From Prochlorococcus marinus str. MIT 0912 (GTDB lineage: Bacteria > Cyanobacteriota > Cyanobacteriia > PCC-6307 > Cyanobiaceae): a stretch of 64,000 bases of DNA. Location: positions 1,116,001 to 1,180,000 of the forward strand of contig NZ_CP114783.1 of NCBI RefSeq assembly GCF_027359595.1. Reading direction: 5' to 3'. Shown here piece by piece: positions 39,622-48,887 of the stretch; position 1 is the first letter of the stretch; every line of letters begins with the position of its first letter. Both the position numbers and the translations under genes were made by a program. The notes under the pieces are model-generated. The model worked only from the letters and a program-made list of their open reading frames with translations. It was not told where the DNA came from and did no database searches.

Positions 39622-40363
39622 TATTTTTCAAAATCTGAACCCAATCTATCGCCTCAGGTGATGCAGTTAATTGCACTATTGCATAAGGGGAAGGTAAAGC
39701 TTTCTCGTTAACAAACTGAACAACTCCAATTGTTAAATTTGGGGGTAATAAGGTACTTGCTGGAGATGTAGTTACAGCGTCTCCAATTTCAACAAAACTA
39801 TTTTTATTTAAGAAAATTAATTTTGGTCTGTTTGTACCCATCCCAGTCAAAATTCCATGACGCTTAGTTCGATCGATCCAAGCTCCTATCTGATGTCCAG
39901 GATCGGTCAACAATCGGACTCTTGCAGTGAATGAAGTTGTGCTATCAACGAGACCAACCAAGCCTCCTGGACCAATTACTGTTTGCCCTTTCAAAACCCC
40001 ATCTTTTACGCCCTTATTAATTTCTAGCTGTTTCCACCAATTTCTAGAAGATCGAGATATGACAGCTGCTGAAATTCTTCTATCAGTATTAAACTCCTGC
40101 AAAGAAAGAGCTTTTCTTAAACGATTATTATCCTCCTCAAGTAGTTTTAATCGAATATTTCTTTCAAGATTTTCTCCTTCCTTAATCCATTCTCTTTGAG
40201 CCGTACCAGGTAGTATCGGTTTCAACAAAGTAGTGTATAAATCTAAATATCCTGCTCCTTTTGTCCAACGAATACCAAATAATAAAGCACCTAAAAAAAA
40301 TATTACCCAAAACCTACTTTTCAAAAGCAAATGAAACCCTATTTTCCGTCGGGCTGTAATCAT
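39614..40363 (-). CDS. mreC: Rod-shape-determining protein MreC
   Basis: A 249-residue protein with one N-terminal membrane span (RFWVIFFLGALLFGIRW), a helical segment (ERNIRLKLLEEDNNRLRKAL) and the periplasmic beta domain (ISRSSRNWWKQLEINKGVKD, GPGGLVGLVDSTTSFTARVR, LLTDPGHQIGAW). This is the MreC layout. It links MreB filaments to peptidoglycan synthases. It starts 3 bases after mreB. Confidence 0.93.
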   Translation of the reverse strand: MITARRKIGFHLLLKSRFWVIFFLGALLFGIRWTKGAGYLDLYTTLLKPILPGTAQREWIKEGENLERNIRLKLLEEDNNRLRKALSLQEFNTDRRISAAVISRSSRNWWKQLEINKGVKDGVLKGQTVIGPGGLVGLVDSTTSFTARVRLLTDPGHQIGAWIDRTKRHGILTGMGTNRPKLIFLNKNSFVEIGDAVTTSPASTLLPPNLTIGVVQFVNEKALPSPYAIVQLTASPEAIDWVQILKNND

Positions 40364-40366
40364 TGT

Positions 40367-41428
40367 TCAATCTCTAATTACATTTCTAGCAAAATCAGGC
40401 GTATCTAAAACTCTTCGCATTGATTTAAAGTCATCTAAAACAAGCCCACATCCATTGACAACACATAACAATGGGTCCTCAGCCACGTGAGTAAAAATTC
40501 CTGTTTCATGACTTAACAGATCACTAATTCCTCTCACTAATGCTCCACCTCCTGCCAACATTATTCCCCTATCAACAATATCTGCAGCCAGTTCCGGTGG
40601 AGTTCTCTCGAGTGTTCTTTTTACAGCATCAACAATCTTATTCAAAGGCTCTGACATGGCTTCACGTAAATCTCCTGCTTTCAAATTGATTGAACGAGGT
40701 AAACCTGAAAGCAAATGTAACCCCCTTACATCTATTGATTGCAAATCAAATTCATTGGATGGAAAAGCTGATCCGATTTTAATTTTTATCTCTTCAGCTG
40801 TTCTTTCGCCAACTACTAAATTATGTACTTTTTTCAAATAAGTTGCGATGGAATCATTAATTTCATCGCCTGCAACCCTTACAGATTCACTTAAAACTGT
40901 TCCTCCAAGGCTTAAAACAGCTACTTCAGTAGTACCCCCGCCAATATCAACGATCATTGTTCCTATTGGCTCTGTTACCGGCAAAGCAGCTCCTATTGCA
41001 GCCGCAACAGGTTCATCAATCAAATGAACCTCTCTCGCTCCCGCAAGACCAGCTTCACGAACTGCTCGTCTCTCCACACCAGTCACACCACTAGGAATAC
41101 CAACAACTAGTCGAGGTGCAATAATTCCACGGCCCTCATTGCATTTTTGAATAAATGTCTTAAGCATTTGCTCAGCTGCATCAAAATCCGCTATGACGCC
41201 ATCCCTAAGAGGCCTAACGGCCCGAATATTTCCTGGTGTTCGCCCTAACATTAACTTTGCATCATCGCCTACGGCGAGAGGAACTCCCTCTTCTAGATCC
41301 ATTGCTACAACAGAAGGTTCTTGCAATACGATTCCCTTACCAGAAACATAAATCAAGGTATTTGCTGTACCTAAATCAATCCCAATATCTCGGGAGAATT
41401 TAAAACGGTTAAAAAACACGAATTTCAA
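40367..41428 (-). CDS. mreB: Rod-shape-determining actin homologue MreB
   Basis: A 353-residue actin-like ATPase that guides cell-wall elongation. Nucleotide-binding blocks: phosphate 1 DIGIDLGTANTLIYVSGKGI, phosphate 2 MIVDIGGGTTEVAVLSLGG and the adenosine motif IMLAGGGALVRGISDLL. The LFNRFK-like hydrophobic/basic start (MKFVFFNRFKFSRD) may act as a membrane-binding helix. It heads mreBCD and is divergent from ssb, with about 75 bases between starts. Confidence 0.97.
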   Translation of the reverse strand: MKFVFFNRFKFSRDIGIDLGTANTLIYVSGKGIVLQEPSVVAMDLEEGVPLAVGDDAKLMLGRTPGNIRAVRPLRDGVIADFDAAEQMLKTFIQKCNEGRGIIAPRLVVGIPSGVTGVERRAVREAGLAGAREVHLIDEPVAAAIGAALPVTEPIGTMIVDIGGGTTEVAVLSLGGTVLSESVRVAGDEINDSIATYLKKVHNLVVGERTAEEIKIKIGSAFPSNEFDLQSIDVRGLHLLSGLPRSINLKAGDLREAMSEPLNKIVDAVKRTLERTPPELAADIVDRGIMLAGGGALVRGISDLLSHETGIFTHVAEDPLLCVVNGCGLVLDDFKSMRRVLDTPDFARNVIRD

Positions 41429-41504
41429 TCATTTGAGCCATCATAAAGAGAGTTGAACTAAGATAAATATATTATTTAGCAACCAGTAAACAGAGGAGGT
41501 AATG

Positions 41505-41894
41505 ATGGGAATAAATTCAGTCACTCTTGTGGGCAGAGCAGGAAGAGACCCTGAAGTTAAATATTTTGAATCTGGAACTGTAGTAGCGAATCTAACAATG
41601 GCTGTAAATAGACGAAATCGAAACGATGAGCCAGATTGGTTCAACTTAGAAATTTGGGGCAAACAAGCACAAGTCGCAGCCGATTATGTTAAAAAAGGCT
41701 CTTTAATAGGTATAACTGGTAGCTTCAAATTAGATAGCTGGAAAGATCGTAATACTGGAGAGGATAGAAACAAGCCAGTTGTTAGAGTAGATCGTCTTGA
41801 ATTATTAGGATCCAAAAGAGATTCAGAAAATAGTAATTTCCAAAATAATAATTCATTTAATCAGCAGCCAAGTAATGACGAAATTCCATTTTAA
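41505..41894 (+). CDS. ssb: Single-stranded DNA-binding protein
   Basis: A 129-residue protein with an OB-fold core (INSVTLVGRAGRDPEVKYFE, DWFNLEIWGKQAQVAADYVK) and an Asn/Gln-rich linker ending in the acidic interaction tip NDEIPF. I chose ATG 41505 over ATG 41502 because the strong AGGAGGT (41494-41500) is then spaced 4 bases away rather than 1. It coats single-stranded DNA in replication and repair. Confidence 0.95.
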   Translation: MGINSVTLVGRAGRDPEVKYFESGTVVANLTMAVNRRNRNDEPDWFNLEIWGKQAQVAADYVKKGSLIGITGSFKLDSWKDRNTGEDRNKPVVRVDRLELLGSKRDSENSNFQNNNSFNQQPSNDEIPF

Positions 41895-41905
41895 AAATAT
41901 CTTTT

Positions 41906-42562
41906 TTAATTTTTAATTAGTTTACGGAGAGTTTTATAAATTAAAGTTATACAAGCGCCAAAGATAATTAAAACTATTATTGCCTTAAAGATACTTGAGA
42001 AAGGACTAATCCAATTTGCGATATTTGCATAATTATCGCCCAAATAAAATCCTGTAATTGTTAGAAACAAGGTCCAAATCAAGCTTCCTGCAGTTGTCCA
42101 AATCAGAAATGGGGTCATGGGCATCAACTCAACCCCAGCGGGTACTGAAATCAAAGTACGAATTCCAGGAACTAATCTTCCCCAAAACACTAAAGAAACT
42201 CCATACCTGTTGAACCATTTACGACTCCTAGCAAGTTCCTGAGGATTAATTCCAAGCCAACGCCCATGTTTCTCAAGCCATTTCTCAAGTCTTTCTTCAT
42301 TCACTAATCTACCAATTCCATACCAAGGCAAAGCTCCAATAACAGTTCCAATTAAACCTGATAAAACAACTGGTAAAAAATCTAATTGACCTTGAGAAAC
42401 ATAATAACCACCAAGAGGCATAATCAACTCTGAAGGAATTGGTGGAATTAAATTTTCCAAAAACATTGCTAACAGGATCGCCCCATAACCGATCCATTGA
42501 TTAGTCTCAACTGCATTTCCTATGAATACTGGTAAAGAAGATATAAATTCAGATATTTCCAT
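41906..42562 (-). CDS. DedA family membrane protein
   Basis: A 218-residue polytopic protein with the DedA/SNARE-associated signature: LLAMFLENLIPPIPSELIMP near residue 33, GTVIGALPWYGIGR, and FWGRLVPGIRTLISVPAG around residue 127. The FLEN-IPPIPSE and RLVPGIRT pieces hold the acidic and arginine residues important for function. Family members are phospholipid scramblases/flippases, including undecaprenyl-phosphate recycling. It lies between ssb (convergent) and ahcY. Confidence 0.9.
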   Translation of the reverse strand: MEISEFISSLPVFIGNAVETNQWIGYGAILLAMFLENLIPPIPSELIMPLGGYYVSQGQLDFLPVVLSGLIGTVIGALPWYGIGRLVNEERLEKWLEKHGRWLGINPQELARSRKWFNRYGVSLVFWGRLVPGIRTLISVPAGVELMPMTPFLIWTTAGSLIWTLFLTITGFYLGDNYANIANWISPFSSIFKAIIVLIIFGACITLIYKTLRKLIKN

Positions 42563-42586
42563 TTATTTTGAATTTTTTAAATGAAC

Positions 42587-44020
42587 TTAATAACGATATT
42601 GATCAGTCTTGTAAGGTCCTTCAATTGGAACATTAATATATTCGGCTTGCTCTTGAGTTAACTTAGTTAATTTTGCTCCTATCTTATCTAAATGAAGAAT
42701 AGCTACCATTTCATCTAAATGTTTTGGTAAAACATAAACTTTATTCAAATATTTAACTCCATATTTGAATAATTCGATTTGAGCTAATACTTGATTAGTA
42801 AACGAATTACTCATAACAAAACTAGGATGCCCAGTAGCACATCCAAGATTAACTAATCTTCCTTCTGCTAAAAGAATTATTTTATTACCACTTGGCAAAG
42901 TGATGTGATCAACTTGAGGTTTAATATTTTCCCACTCATAAGACTTTAAAGAGGAAACCTCAATTTCATTATCAAAATGGCCGATATTACAAACTATCGA
43001 TTCATTCTTCATTCTTATCAAATGCTCATGACGAATAACTTGAAAATTCCCAGTAGCAGTAACAAAAATATCTACATCTTCTACCACTTCATCTAGCCTC
43101 ACAACTCTAAATCCCTCCATTGCAGCTTGAAGAGCACATATGGGATCTATTTCAGAAATCATAACTGTCGCCCCTAAACCTCTTAAAGACTGAGCAGAAC
43201 CTTTTCCCACATCTCCATACCCCATAACAAGAGCAACCTTGCCAGCCACCATCACATCTGTAGCTCTTTTAATGCCATCCACCAAGGATTCTCGGCAGCC
43301 ATAAAGATTATCAAACTTACTTTTAGTCACAGAGTCATTTACGTTAATTGCGGGGAAAACAAGTTCTCCATTTTTTTCCATCTGGTAAAGACGAGCTACA
43401 CCAGTTGTAGTTTCCTCAGTAACACCCTTTATAAAGGATTTAGCCTTTGAATAAAAATTAGGATCTTGAGAAAGTTTTTTCTTTATAGAGGCAAATAATG
43501 CAATTTCCTCTTCATTTGAAGGGTTCTCAAGAACTGAAATATCCTCTTCCGCTTTGCTACCCAAAATAATCAACCCAGTCGCATCACCACCATCGTCAAG
43601 AATCATATTTGCAGCTTCACCATCTCTCCATTCAAAAATTTTGTGTGTATATTCCCAGTACTCATCTAAAGTTTCTCCCTTCTTAGCAAATACTGGTACT
43701 CCTGAATTTGCTATAGCTGCAGCAGCATGATCTTGAGTAGAGAAAATATTACACGAAGCCCATCTAACTTTTGCACCAAGCTCAACAAGAGTCTCAATCA
43801 GGACTCCTGTTTGAATAGTCATGTGAAGACTACCTGCTATGTAGGCCCCTTGTAATGGTTTTTGGGATCCATATTTTTTTCTAAGTGCCATTAAACCTGG
43901 CATTTCGGTTTCAGCAATCAATAGTTCTTTTCGCCCAAACTCTGCTTCGGTTATATCGTTAACTATGTAATCAGTATTATTTCCAATACTGTTGAGATTT
44001 GACTTAGTTGCTGCGAACAT
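42587..44020 (-). CDS. ahcY: Adenosylhomocysteinase
   Basis: Splits S-adenosylhomocysteine into homocysteine and adenosine, keeping methylation going. The 477-residue protein has [36 protein letters not shown], the NAD-binding [25 protein letters not shown] and the C-terminal [13 protein letters not shown]. It is full length and divergent from tsaE, whose start lies 25 bases away. Confidence 0.97.
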   Translation of the reverse strand: MFAATKSNLNSIGNNTDYIVNDITEAEFGRKELLIAETEMPGLMALRKKYGSQKPLQGAYIAGSLHMTIQTGVLIETLVELGAKVRWASCNIFSTQDHAAAAIANSGVPVFAKKGETLDEYWEYTHKIFEWRDGEAANMILDDGGDATGLIILGSKAEEDISVLENPSNEEEIALFASIKKKLSQDPNFYSKAKSFIKGVTEETTTGVARLYQMEKNGELVFPAINVNDSVTKSKFDNLYGCRESLVDGIKRATDVMVAGKVALVMGYGDVGKGSAQSLRGLGATVMISEIDPICALQAAMEGFRVVRLDEVVEDVDIFVTATGNFQVIRHEHLIRMKNESIVCNIGHFDNEIEVSSLKSYEWENIKPQVDHITLPSGNKIILLAEGRLVNLGCATGHPSFVMSNSFTNQVLAQIELFKYGVKYLNKVYVLPKHLDEMVAILHLDKIGAKLTKLTQEQAEYINVPIEGPYKTDQYRY

Positions 44021-44045
44021 AAAATTGAACTCTCTATGGGAGATT

Positions 44046-44540
44046 GTGGAAAAAGATACTGAAAAAAAATTCGAGGTTTTTAATTCATTTGCTCAGCAAA
44101 CTAATAATTTCTGCTGGACTCTAGACAAACCTGAATCAACGATGTCATTAGGTTCAACATTAACAAAAAAATTTCCAGATCTAAGCATTCTCCTTTTAAA
44201 AGGTCCTCTTGGAGCAGGAAAAACCACATTAGTTAAAGGAATTGCAAAAAGCTTAAGAATTCAAGAACCCATAACATCTCCCACTTTCCCTTTATCACAA
44301 CATTATCCCCTTGGATCACCTCCTTTGATACATCTTGATCTCTATAGAATCGAAGAAACAAATGCGGCTAACGAATTTTTTTTACAAGAAGAAGAAGAAT
44401 CCAAAGCCATAGGTGCATTGATGGTCGTTGAATGGCCAGAGAGATTATCTTTGCCTTTGCCTGATGCTTGGAGGGGAAAATTAGAATATTCCTTAGGCAA
44501 TAAATCCCGATCTTTTCAGCTGATTCCTCCTTTTAATTAA
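44046..44540 (+). CDS. tsaE: tRNA threonylcarbamoyladenosine biosynthesis ATPase TsaE
   Basis: P-loop protein of the t6A tRNA modification complex with TsaB/TsaD. Walker A is [20 protein letters not shown], followed by [13 protein letters not shown] and [10 protein letters not shown], and VVEWPERL. The open frame begins at a TTG inside the divergent ahcY gene; GTG 44046, giving 164 residues, is a better start and includes the whole family core. The 3' end overlaps the PfkB kinase gene by 4 bases. Confidence 0.9.
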   Translation: MEKDTEKKFEVFNSFAQQTNNFCWTLDKPESTMSLGSTLTKKFPDLSILLLKGPLGAGKTTLVKGIAKSLRIQEPITSPTFPLSQHYPLGSPPLIHLDLYRIEETNAANEFFLQEEEESKAIGALMVVEWPERLSLPLPDAWRGKLEYSLGNKSRSFQLIPPFN

Positions 44541-45532
44541 GATAATAAATTATCAATATCATCAAGGAAAGGTTGTGCATCAATCGCTCCTAATCCTTTG
44601 CAAACATGAGAACCGCATGCAATTCCAAATTGAATAATTTCTTCAGCAAATTGTTGACTTATTTGATCTAAATCAACAGATATTAGTTTATAAATCAATC
44701 CTGCTGTGAATGCATCACCAGCGCCAGTCGTATCAACCACAGATGAAGGGGTTATCGCAAAAGATTTACCAATGTGATTATTAAGTCGCCATGAAATGGG
44801 ATTTGATCCATCAGTAACAACAACAGATGGTCTATGAGCAAAAGATGAAGAAATTTGAGTTGGATCAGTGGTATTAAAGAACCATTGGGCCTCCTCTTTT
44901 GCGAGTTTTATTAATGAAACGTTTTTTAAAATTGAAAATATTTGATTTTTTTCTTTTTTAGAGGGCTCTAAGAATGTTGAAACTTTGTTTCGCCAAAAAG
45001 TTGGGCGCCAATTCAGATCCAATGCAATTTTTATTCCTGCATGCAAAGCATTTTCAATACACCATAAAAAGGCTTTAGATGATATTTCTGAAGCCAGAGG
45101 AATTGTTCCCGCAACTAACCATTGCGCATTCTCTGTAACCAATGGCCAATCTCGAATAATTTTTTCCCGCGATATAGCTTGATCAGCAAATCCCATGCCT
45201 TTATCTCCCTCAAATCCTTCAAAAGATCTTTCTCCATAAGAATCTCTGCGAACTAGTACAACTCTTGTAGGACGAAGCATATCTTGCTGTAATCCAGAGA
45301 TATTAATTTCTCTCTGAATCAATAGATTTTTAAAATTTTTCCCAAAAGAATCATTTCCTAAACAGCTAATAAAAGAAACATTCACCCCTAGACGCCCTAA
45401 GGCACAAGCAACATTTGCTGGAGCACCTCCAAAACAATCTGTTACTGGCAAATCACAAGAGGGATCTCCCCCTAGAGGACCAAGTCGATCTATCAAAGCT
45501 TCTCCAATCGCAATTACACTGCCAGCATTCAT
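44537..45532 (-). CDS. PfkB family carbohydrate kinase (fructokinase-like)
   Basis: A 331-residue sugar kinase. It has the N-terminal VIAIGEALIDRLGP, the substrate-binding FGGAPANVACALGRLG and the C-terminal PfkB signature VVDTTGAGDAFTAGLIYKL with catalytic Asp. The EALID and GGAPANVA pieces are most like bacterial fructokinases, which would feed fructose from sucrose turnover into glycolysis; the substrate is inferred. It is convergent with tsaE. Confidence 0.9.
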   Translation of the reverse strand: MNAGSVIAIGEALIDRLGPLGGDPSCDLPVTDCFGGAPANVACALGRLGVNVSFISCLGNDSFGKNFKNLLIQREINISGLQQDMLRPTRVVLVRRDSYGERSFEGFEGDKGMGFADQAISREKIIRDWPLVTENAQWLVAGTIPLASEISSKAFLWCIENALHAGIKIALDLNWRPTFWRNKVSTFLEPSKKEKNQIFSILKNVSLIKLAKEEAQWFFNTTDPTQISSSFAHRPSVVVTDGSNPISWRLNNHIGKSFAITPSSVVDTTGAGDAFTAGLIYKLISVDLDQISQQFAEEIIQFGIACGSHVCKGLGAIDAQPFLDDIDNLLS

Positions 45533-45568
45533 GTCTAATCATTTATCAATGAAGTTATTATTAGTGAT

Positions 45569-46726
45569 TTAAAGATTTTTGTTTCCAATACAAAGATGTT
45601 TATGTAATTCAGAAATAATTTTTTTGTTCGCAGCAGGGAAAGGAAAATCCAAAAGTTTGCTTGGAGATACCCAAAGTAATTTTTGACTAGCTAGAGGTTT
45701 GGGATCACCTGATATCCATTCACAAAAATGAACAATAAAATAAAGCCTCTTATGGGTATATGCATGTTCAAAAGATAAAAGCTTTTCCCCAACTTTGACA
45801 ACAATCCCAAGTTCCTCTTTTAATTCCCGCTTGATAGTTTTTTCAATAGATTCCTCGGAGTTTTTTTTTCCTCCTGGGAATTCCCACATTCCACCCATAC
45901 TTGAACTTTCCAATCGCTGATCTATGAGCAATTCGCCGTTTTTATTAAAAACAAGCCCAATACCAATTTCTTGAAGGGGTTTTATTTTGGTCATTGCTTT
46001 TATGGGAAAATTATCAGGATCGTACTTTGTATATGCAATACAAAATTTTTGTATTGGACAAATAGAACAACTTGGTTTTTTAGGAGTACAAATATTTGCT
46101 CCCAAGTCCATCAAAGCCTGATTAAAGTTTCTTGGACTATTAGTAGAAATCAAAACAGAGCTCAATTTCCATAATTCTTTGTCATTTTTATTGATTTTTC
46201 CCTCAATAGCTAGCAATCTAGAAAAAATTCTTTTTACATTTCCATCCAATATTGGTGTAGGAAGGTCAAAAGCAGATGAGATGATACTACCCGCAGTAGT
46301 TCTACCAATACCAGGGAGAGACATCCACTGCTCTATTTCATTAGGCCAAGAATGTGGATCTTGATCTTTATTTTTTCCAACGAAATCAATTAAAATTTTA
46401 GAAGATTGATGTATTCGATTAGCACGTGAATAATAGCCAAGACCTTGCCATAGCATAAGAACAGTATCTAAATCAGCCTCTGTTAAAGATGTCAAAGAGG
46501 GAAAAACCTTCATCCATTTTTCCCAGTAAGGAATAACGACCTTCAACTGAGTCTGCTGAAGCATGACCTCTGCAACCCAAATTCCATAAGGAGATAGACT
46601 TTCACCTAAATGAGGAATGGAACCATCTTTTTTCAATTTCCAGGGTATCCAGTATCTACCATTTGTTCTAAACCATGCAAGAAGTAAATTTTGGATATTT
46701 CGAGGAGAATGAATAATGCTCATCAA
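45569..46726 (-). CDS. mutY: A/G-specific adenine DNA glycosylase MutY
   Basis: Removes adenine mispaired with 8-oxoguanine. The 385-residue protein has PYGIWVAEVMLQQTQ, the helix-hairpin-helix SLPGIGRTTAGSI, catalytic Asp in ILDGNVKRI, and the 4Fe-4S motif C-x6-C-x2-C-x5-C (CTPKKPSCSICPIQKFC). The C-terminal domain from about residue 245 is Nudix-like with MGGMWEFPGGKKNSEESIEK, used for 8-oxoG recognition. A slightly enlarged loop (KLKKDGSIPHLGESL) sits before the first motif. Confidence 0.95.
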   Translation of the reverse strand: MMSIIHSPRNIQNLLLAWFRTNGRYWIPWKLKKDGSIPHLGESLSPYGIWVAEVMLQQTQLKVVIPYWEKWMKVFPSLTSLTEADLDTVLMLWQGLGYYSRANRIHQSSKILIDFVGKNKDQDPHSWPNEIEQWMSLPGIGRTTAGSIISSAFDLPTPILDGNVKRIFSRLLAIEGKINKNDKELWKLSSVLISTNSPRNFNQALMDLGANICTPKKPSCSICPIQKFCIAYTKYDPDNFPIKAMTKIKPLQEIGIGLVFNKNGELLIDQRLESSSMGGMWEFPGGKKNSEESIEKTIKRELKEELGIVVKVGEKLLSFEHAYTHKRLYFIVHFCEWISGDPKPLASQKLLWVSPSKLLDFPFPAANKKIISELHKHLCIGNKNL

Positions 46727-46902
46727 AATAAATCGAAATTCACAAAGATATTTCTAAATAATAACATTATTATGATAATTTTATCTAATCAAATTAATAC
46801 TTTTTCAATAGCTAATACATCGAATAATATTAACAAAAAAGTTATTTACTTTACTTCAGATCTAACTTTAAGTAAAAATAAATCATATCCTTATCTAAAG
46901 TG

Positions 46903-47802
46903 ATGAAGCAATTCTGGAATTGGAAAAATTATCAAATTGCATGGCAAGTAGAAGAAACAGATAACAACTCTCCAATCGCAATAGTGTTAATTCATGGCTT
47001 TGGAGCATGCAAAGATCATTGGAGATTCAATCAAAGAAATATCAGCTCAATTGCACCATGCTATGCATTAGATTTAATAGGGTTTGGAGAAAGTAGTCAG
47101 CCAAATTCACAGATTCCATTTGAAAAGAAAAACTCTGAAAATTTCAATTATTGTTTTGATAATTGGAGTCAGCAAGTTTATGATTTCTGTCAAGAGATAG
47201 TTAAAAAACCTGTCTTATTAATAGGAAATTCTATTGGGGGGGTTATTGCATTAAATACATCAAAACAATTATCTCAGAAATGCGTAGGTCTAATACTAAT
47301 TGATTGTGCACAAAGGACAATGGATGACAAGCGTCTAGTAGAGCAATCAATATTAATGAGATTTCTGAGACCAGTGATTAAAACTTTAGTAAGACAACGA
47401 ATTTTAAGTTCCAACATTTTTAAAAATGCAGCGAATCCAACGTTTATTGAAAAAGTTTTAAAAGTAGCTTATCCAAGTGGAAATAATGTTGATGAAGAGT
47501 TAATAAATACGCTTTTCAAACCAACCCAAGGCAAAGGAGCTCCTGAAGCTTTTAGAGGATTTATCAATCTATTTGATGATCATCTTGCTCCAAATTTACT
47601 AGAACAAATAAATAAGCCAGTACATTTAATATGGGGTGAAAAAGATCCTTGGGAGCCTGTACAAGAAGCTCAAAAATGGTTTGCAACTTTTGATTGTATA
47701 AAATCTCTAGACATTATTCCAGAAGCAGGGCATTGTCCCCATGATGAAATTCCCGAGAAAGTTAATCCTATTATAAAAAAGATAATTCAAGAAGCCATAT
47801 AA
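46903..47802 (+). CDS. Alpha/beta hydrolase fold protein (second copy type)
   Basis: A 299-residue hydrolase related to the one at 15176-16087. Triad: Ser in LIGNSIGGVIALN, Asp in LIWGEKDPWEP, His in PEAGHCPHDEIPEKVNP; oxyanion loop VLIHGFGACKDHW. There is no signal peptide. A GTG directly before the ATG (46900) is an alternative start. The 3' end overlaps the sigma factor gene by 16 bases tail to tail. It shares the plant chlorophyll-dephytylase-like subgroup character; activity is unknown. Confidence 0.85.
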   Translation: MKQFWNWKNYQIAWQVEETDNNSPIAIVLIHGFGACKDHWRFNQRNISSIAPCYALDLIGFGESSQPNSQIPFEKKNSENFNYCFDNWSQQVYDFCQEIVKKPVLLIGNSIGGVIALNTSKQLSQKCVGLILIDCAQRTMDDKRLVEQSILMRFLRPVIKTLVRQRILSSNIFKNAANPTFIEKVLKVAYPSGNNVDEELINTLFKPTQGKGAPEAFRGFINLFDDHLAPNLLEQINKPVHLIWGEKDPWEPVQEAQKWFATFDCIKSLDIIPEAGHCPHDEIPEKVNPIIKKIIQEAI

Positions 47803-48788
47803 GCTTGTACAGAATCCCCTGTTTTTCTTAAACCGCGCAAACCATCTCTTTCTAAATTTCTTACTCTATCTCTACTAATCCCCAAAACTCTTCCAATGCC
47901 AGTAAGGCTCATTGGATCATCACCATCCATACCATATCTCATTCTTAAAACACGATTTTGTAATTCAGGTAGTTGTTCAAGTAACGTCTCTAAATCTCCT
48001 TTCATGCAATCACTTTCTATTTGTTCAGAGGGCATATCAATTTCATTAGACAATAAGTCCAATAAAATAGTATCTTCACCATCACCTATTTTTGTTTCTA
48101 AGCTAACAGGCTGCCCAGCTTTACTCATTAAATCTTTTACATCACTTTCAGGCAGCTCAACATATTCAGAAAGTTCTTTAATTGTTGGGGTCCTAGAAAG
48201 TTCTTGACTTAATTCTCTTTGACCCTTTTTGAGTTTATTTAGCATTTCTGTTATGTGAATTGGTAGTCTTATTGATCTACTTTTTTCAGCTATTGCACGT
48301 GTGATACCTTGTCGAATCCACCAATAAGCGTAAGTAGAAAATTTATAACCACGAGTTGGATCAAATTTTTCAACACCACGTACTAAACCAATCGTTCCTT
48401 CTTGAATTAAATCCAATAACTCCATATTTCTCTTTGTATATTTCTTTGCAACACTTACAACTAAACGAAGATTTGCTGAAACCATTCTCTCCTTAGCTCT
48501 TCTGCCGCTTTTCAGCTTCTTTTTTAACTGAAAAGAAGAGATCCCAGCCCTTTCAGCAAATGCATTAATATCGGGTTTTTCTCCTAAATCACTTTCAAGT
48601 TCTGACTCAATATTTTCTAAAACCATAAGATCTTGAACTTGTCTTCCTAGAGTTATTTCTTGCTCATGTGATAACAAAGGGACTCTTCCAATATCCCTCA
48701 AATAAGAACGTACCAAATCGATGTCTGATACAGTCTTTGCAGCAGAAGATAGGTTTTTAGTTTGAAGAGCTTCTGCTGCCTGTACCAT
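47787..48788 (-). CDS. Group 2 RNA polymerase sigma factor (sigma-70 family)
   Basis: A 333-residue sigma factor. Region 1.2 is DLVRSYLRDIGRVPLLSHEQ, region 2 holds ANLRLVVSVAKKYTKRNMEL, DLIQEGTIGLVRGVEKFDPT and FSTYAYWWIRQGITRAIAEK, and region 4 ends GISRDRVRNLERDGLRGLRK. It lacks the long N-terminal region 1.1 and non-conserved insert of the principal sigma, so it is a cyanobacterial non-essential group 2 type, used in stress or diel responses. Which of the Sig types it is cannot be told by eye. Confidence 0.93.
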   Translation of the reverse strand: MVQAAEALQTKNLSSAAKTVSDIDLVRSYLRDIGRVPLLSHEQEITLGRQVQDLMVLENIESELESDLGEKPDINAFAERAGISSFQLKKKLKSGRRAKERMVSANLRLVVSVAKKYTKRNMELLDLIQEGTIGLVRGVEKFDPTRGYKFSTYAYWWIRQGITRAIAEKSRSIRLPIHITEMLNKLKKGQRELSQELSRTPTIKELSEYVELPESDVKDLMSKAGQPVSLETKIGDGEDTILLDLLSNEIDMPSEQIESDCMKGDLETLLEQLPELQNRVLRMRYGMDGDDPMSLTGIGRVLGISRDRVRNLERDGLRGLRKTGDSVQAYMAS

Positions 48789-48887
48789 GTCTTTGTTTAG
48801 TTTTGTGAAGCTTACTACTAAGAATTGTAAAGATCAACTAAACAGAGCGCGGCTTACCGCACATTAAGTATAAACACTCATTCAAGT

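Noticed and set aside
46691-46903. Possible 70-residue gene before the second hydrolase
   Set aside because: It overlaps the start of mutY in antisense and is a low-complexity Asn/Lys/Ile product, typical of AT-rich intergenic DNA.
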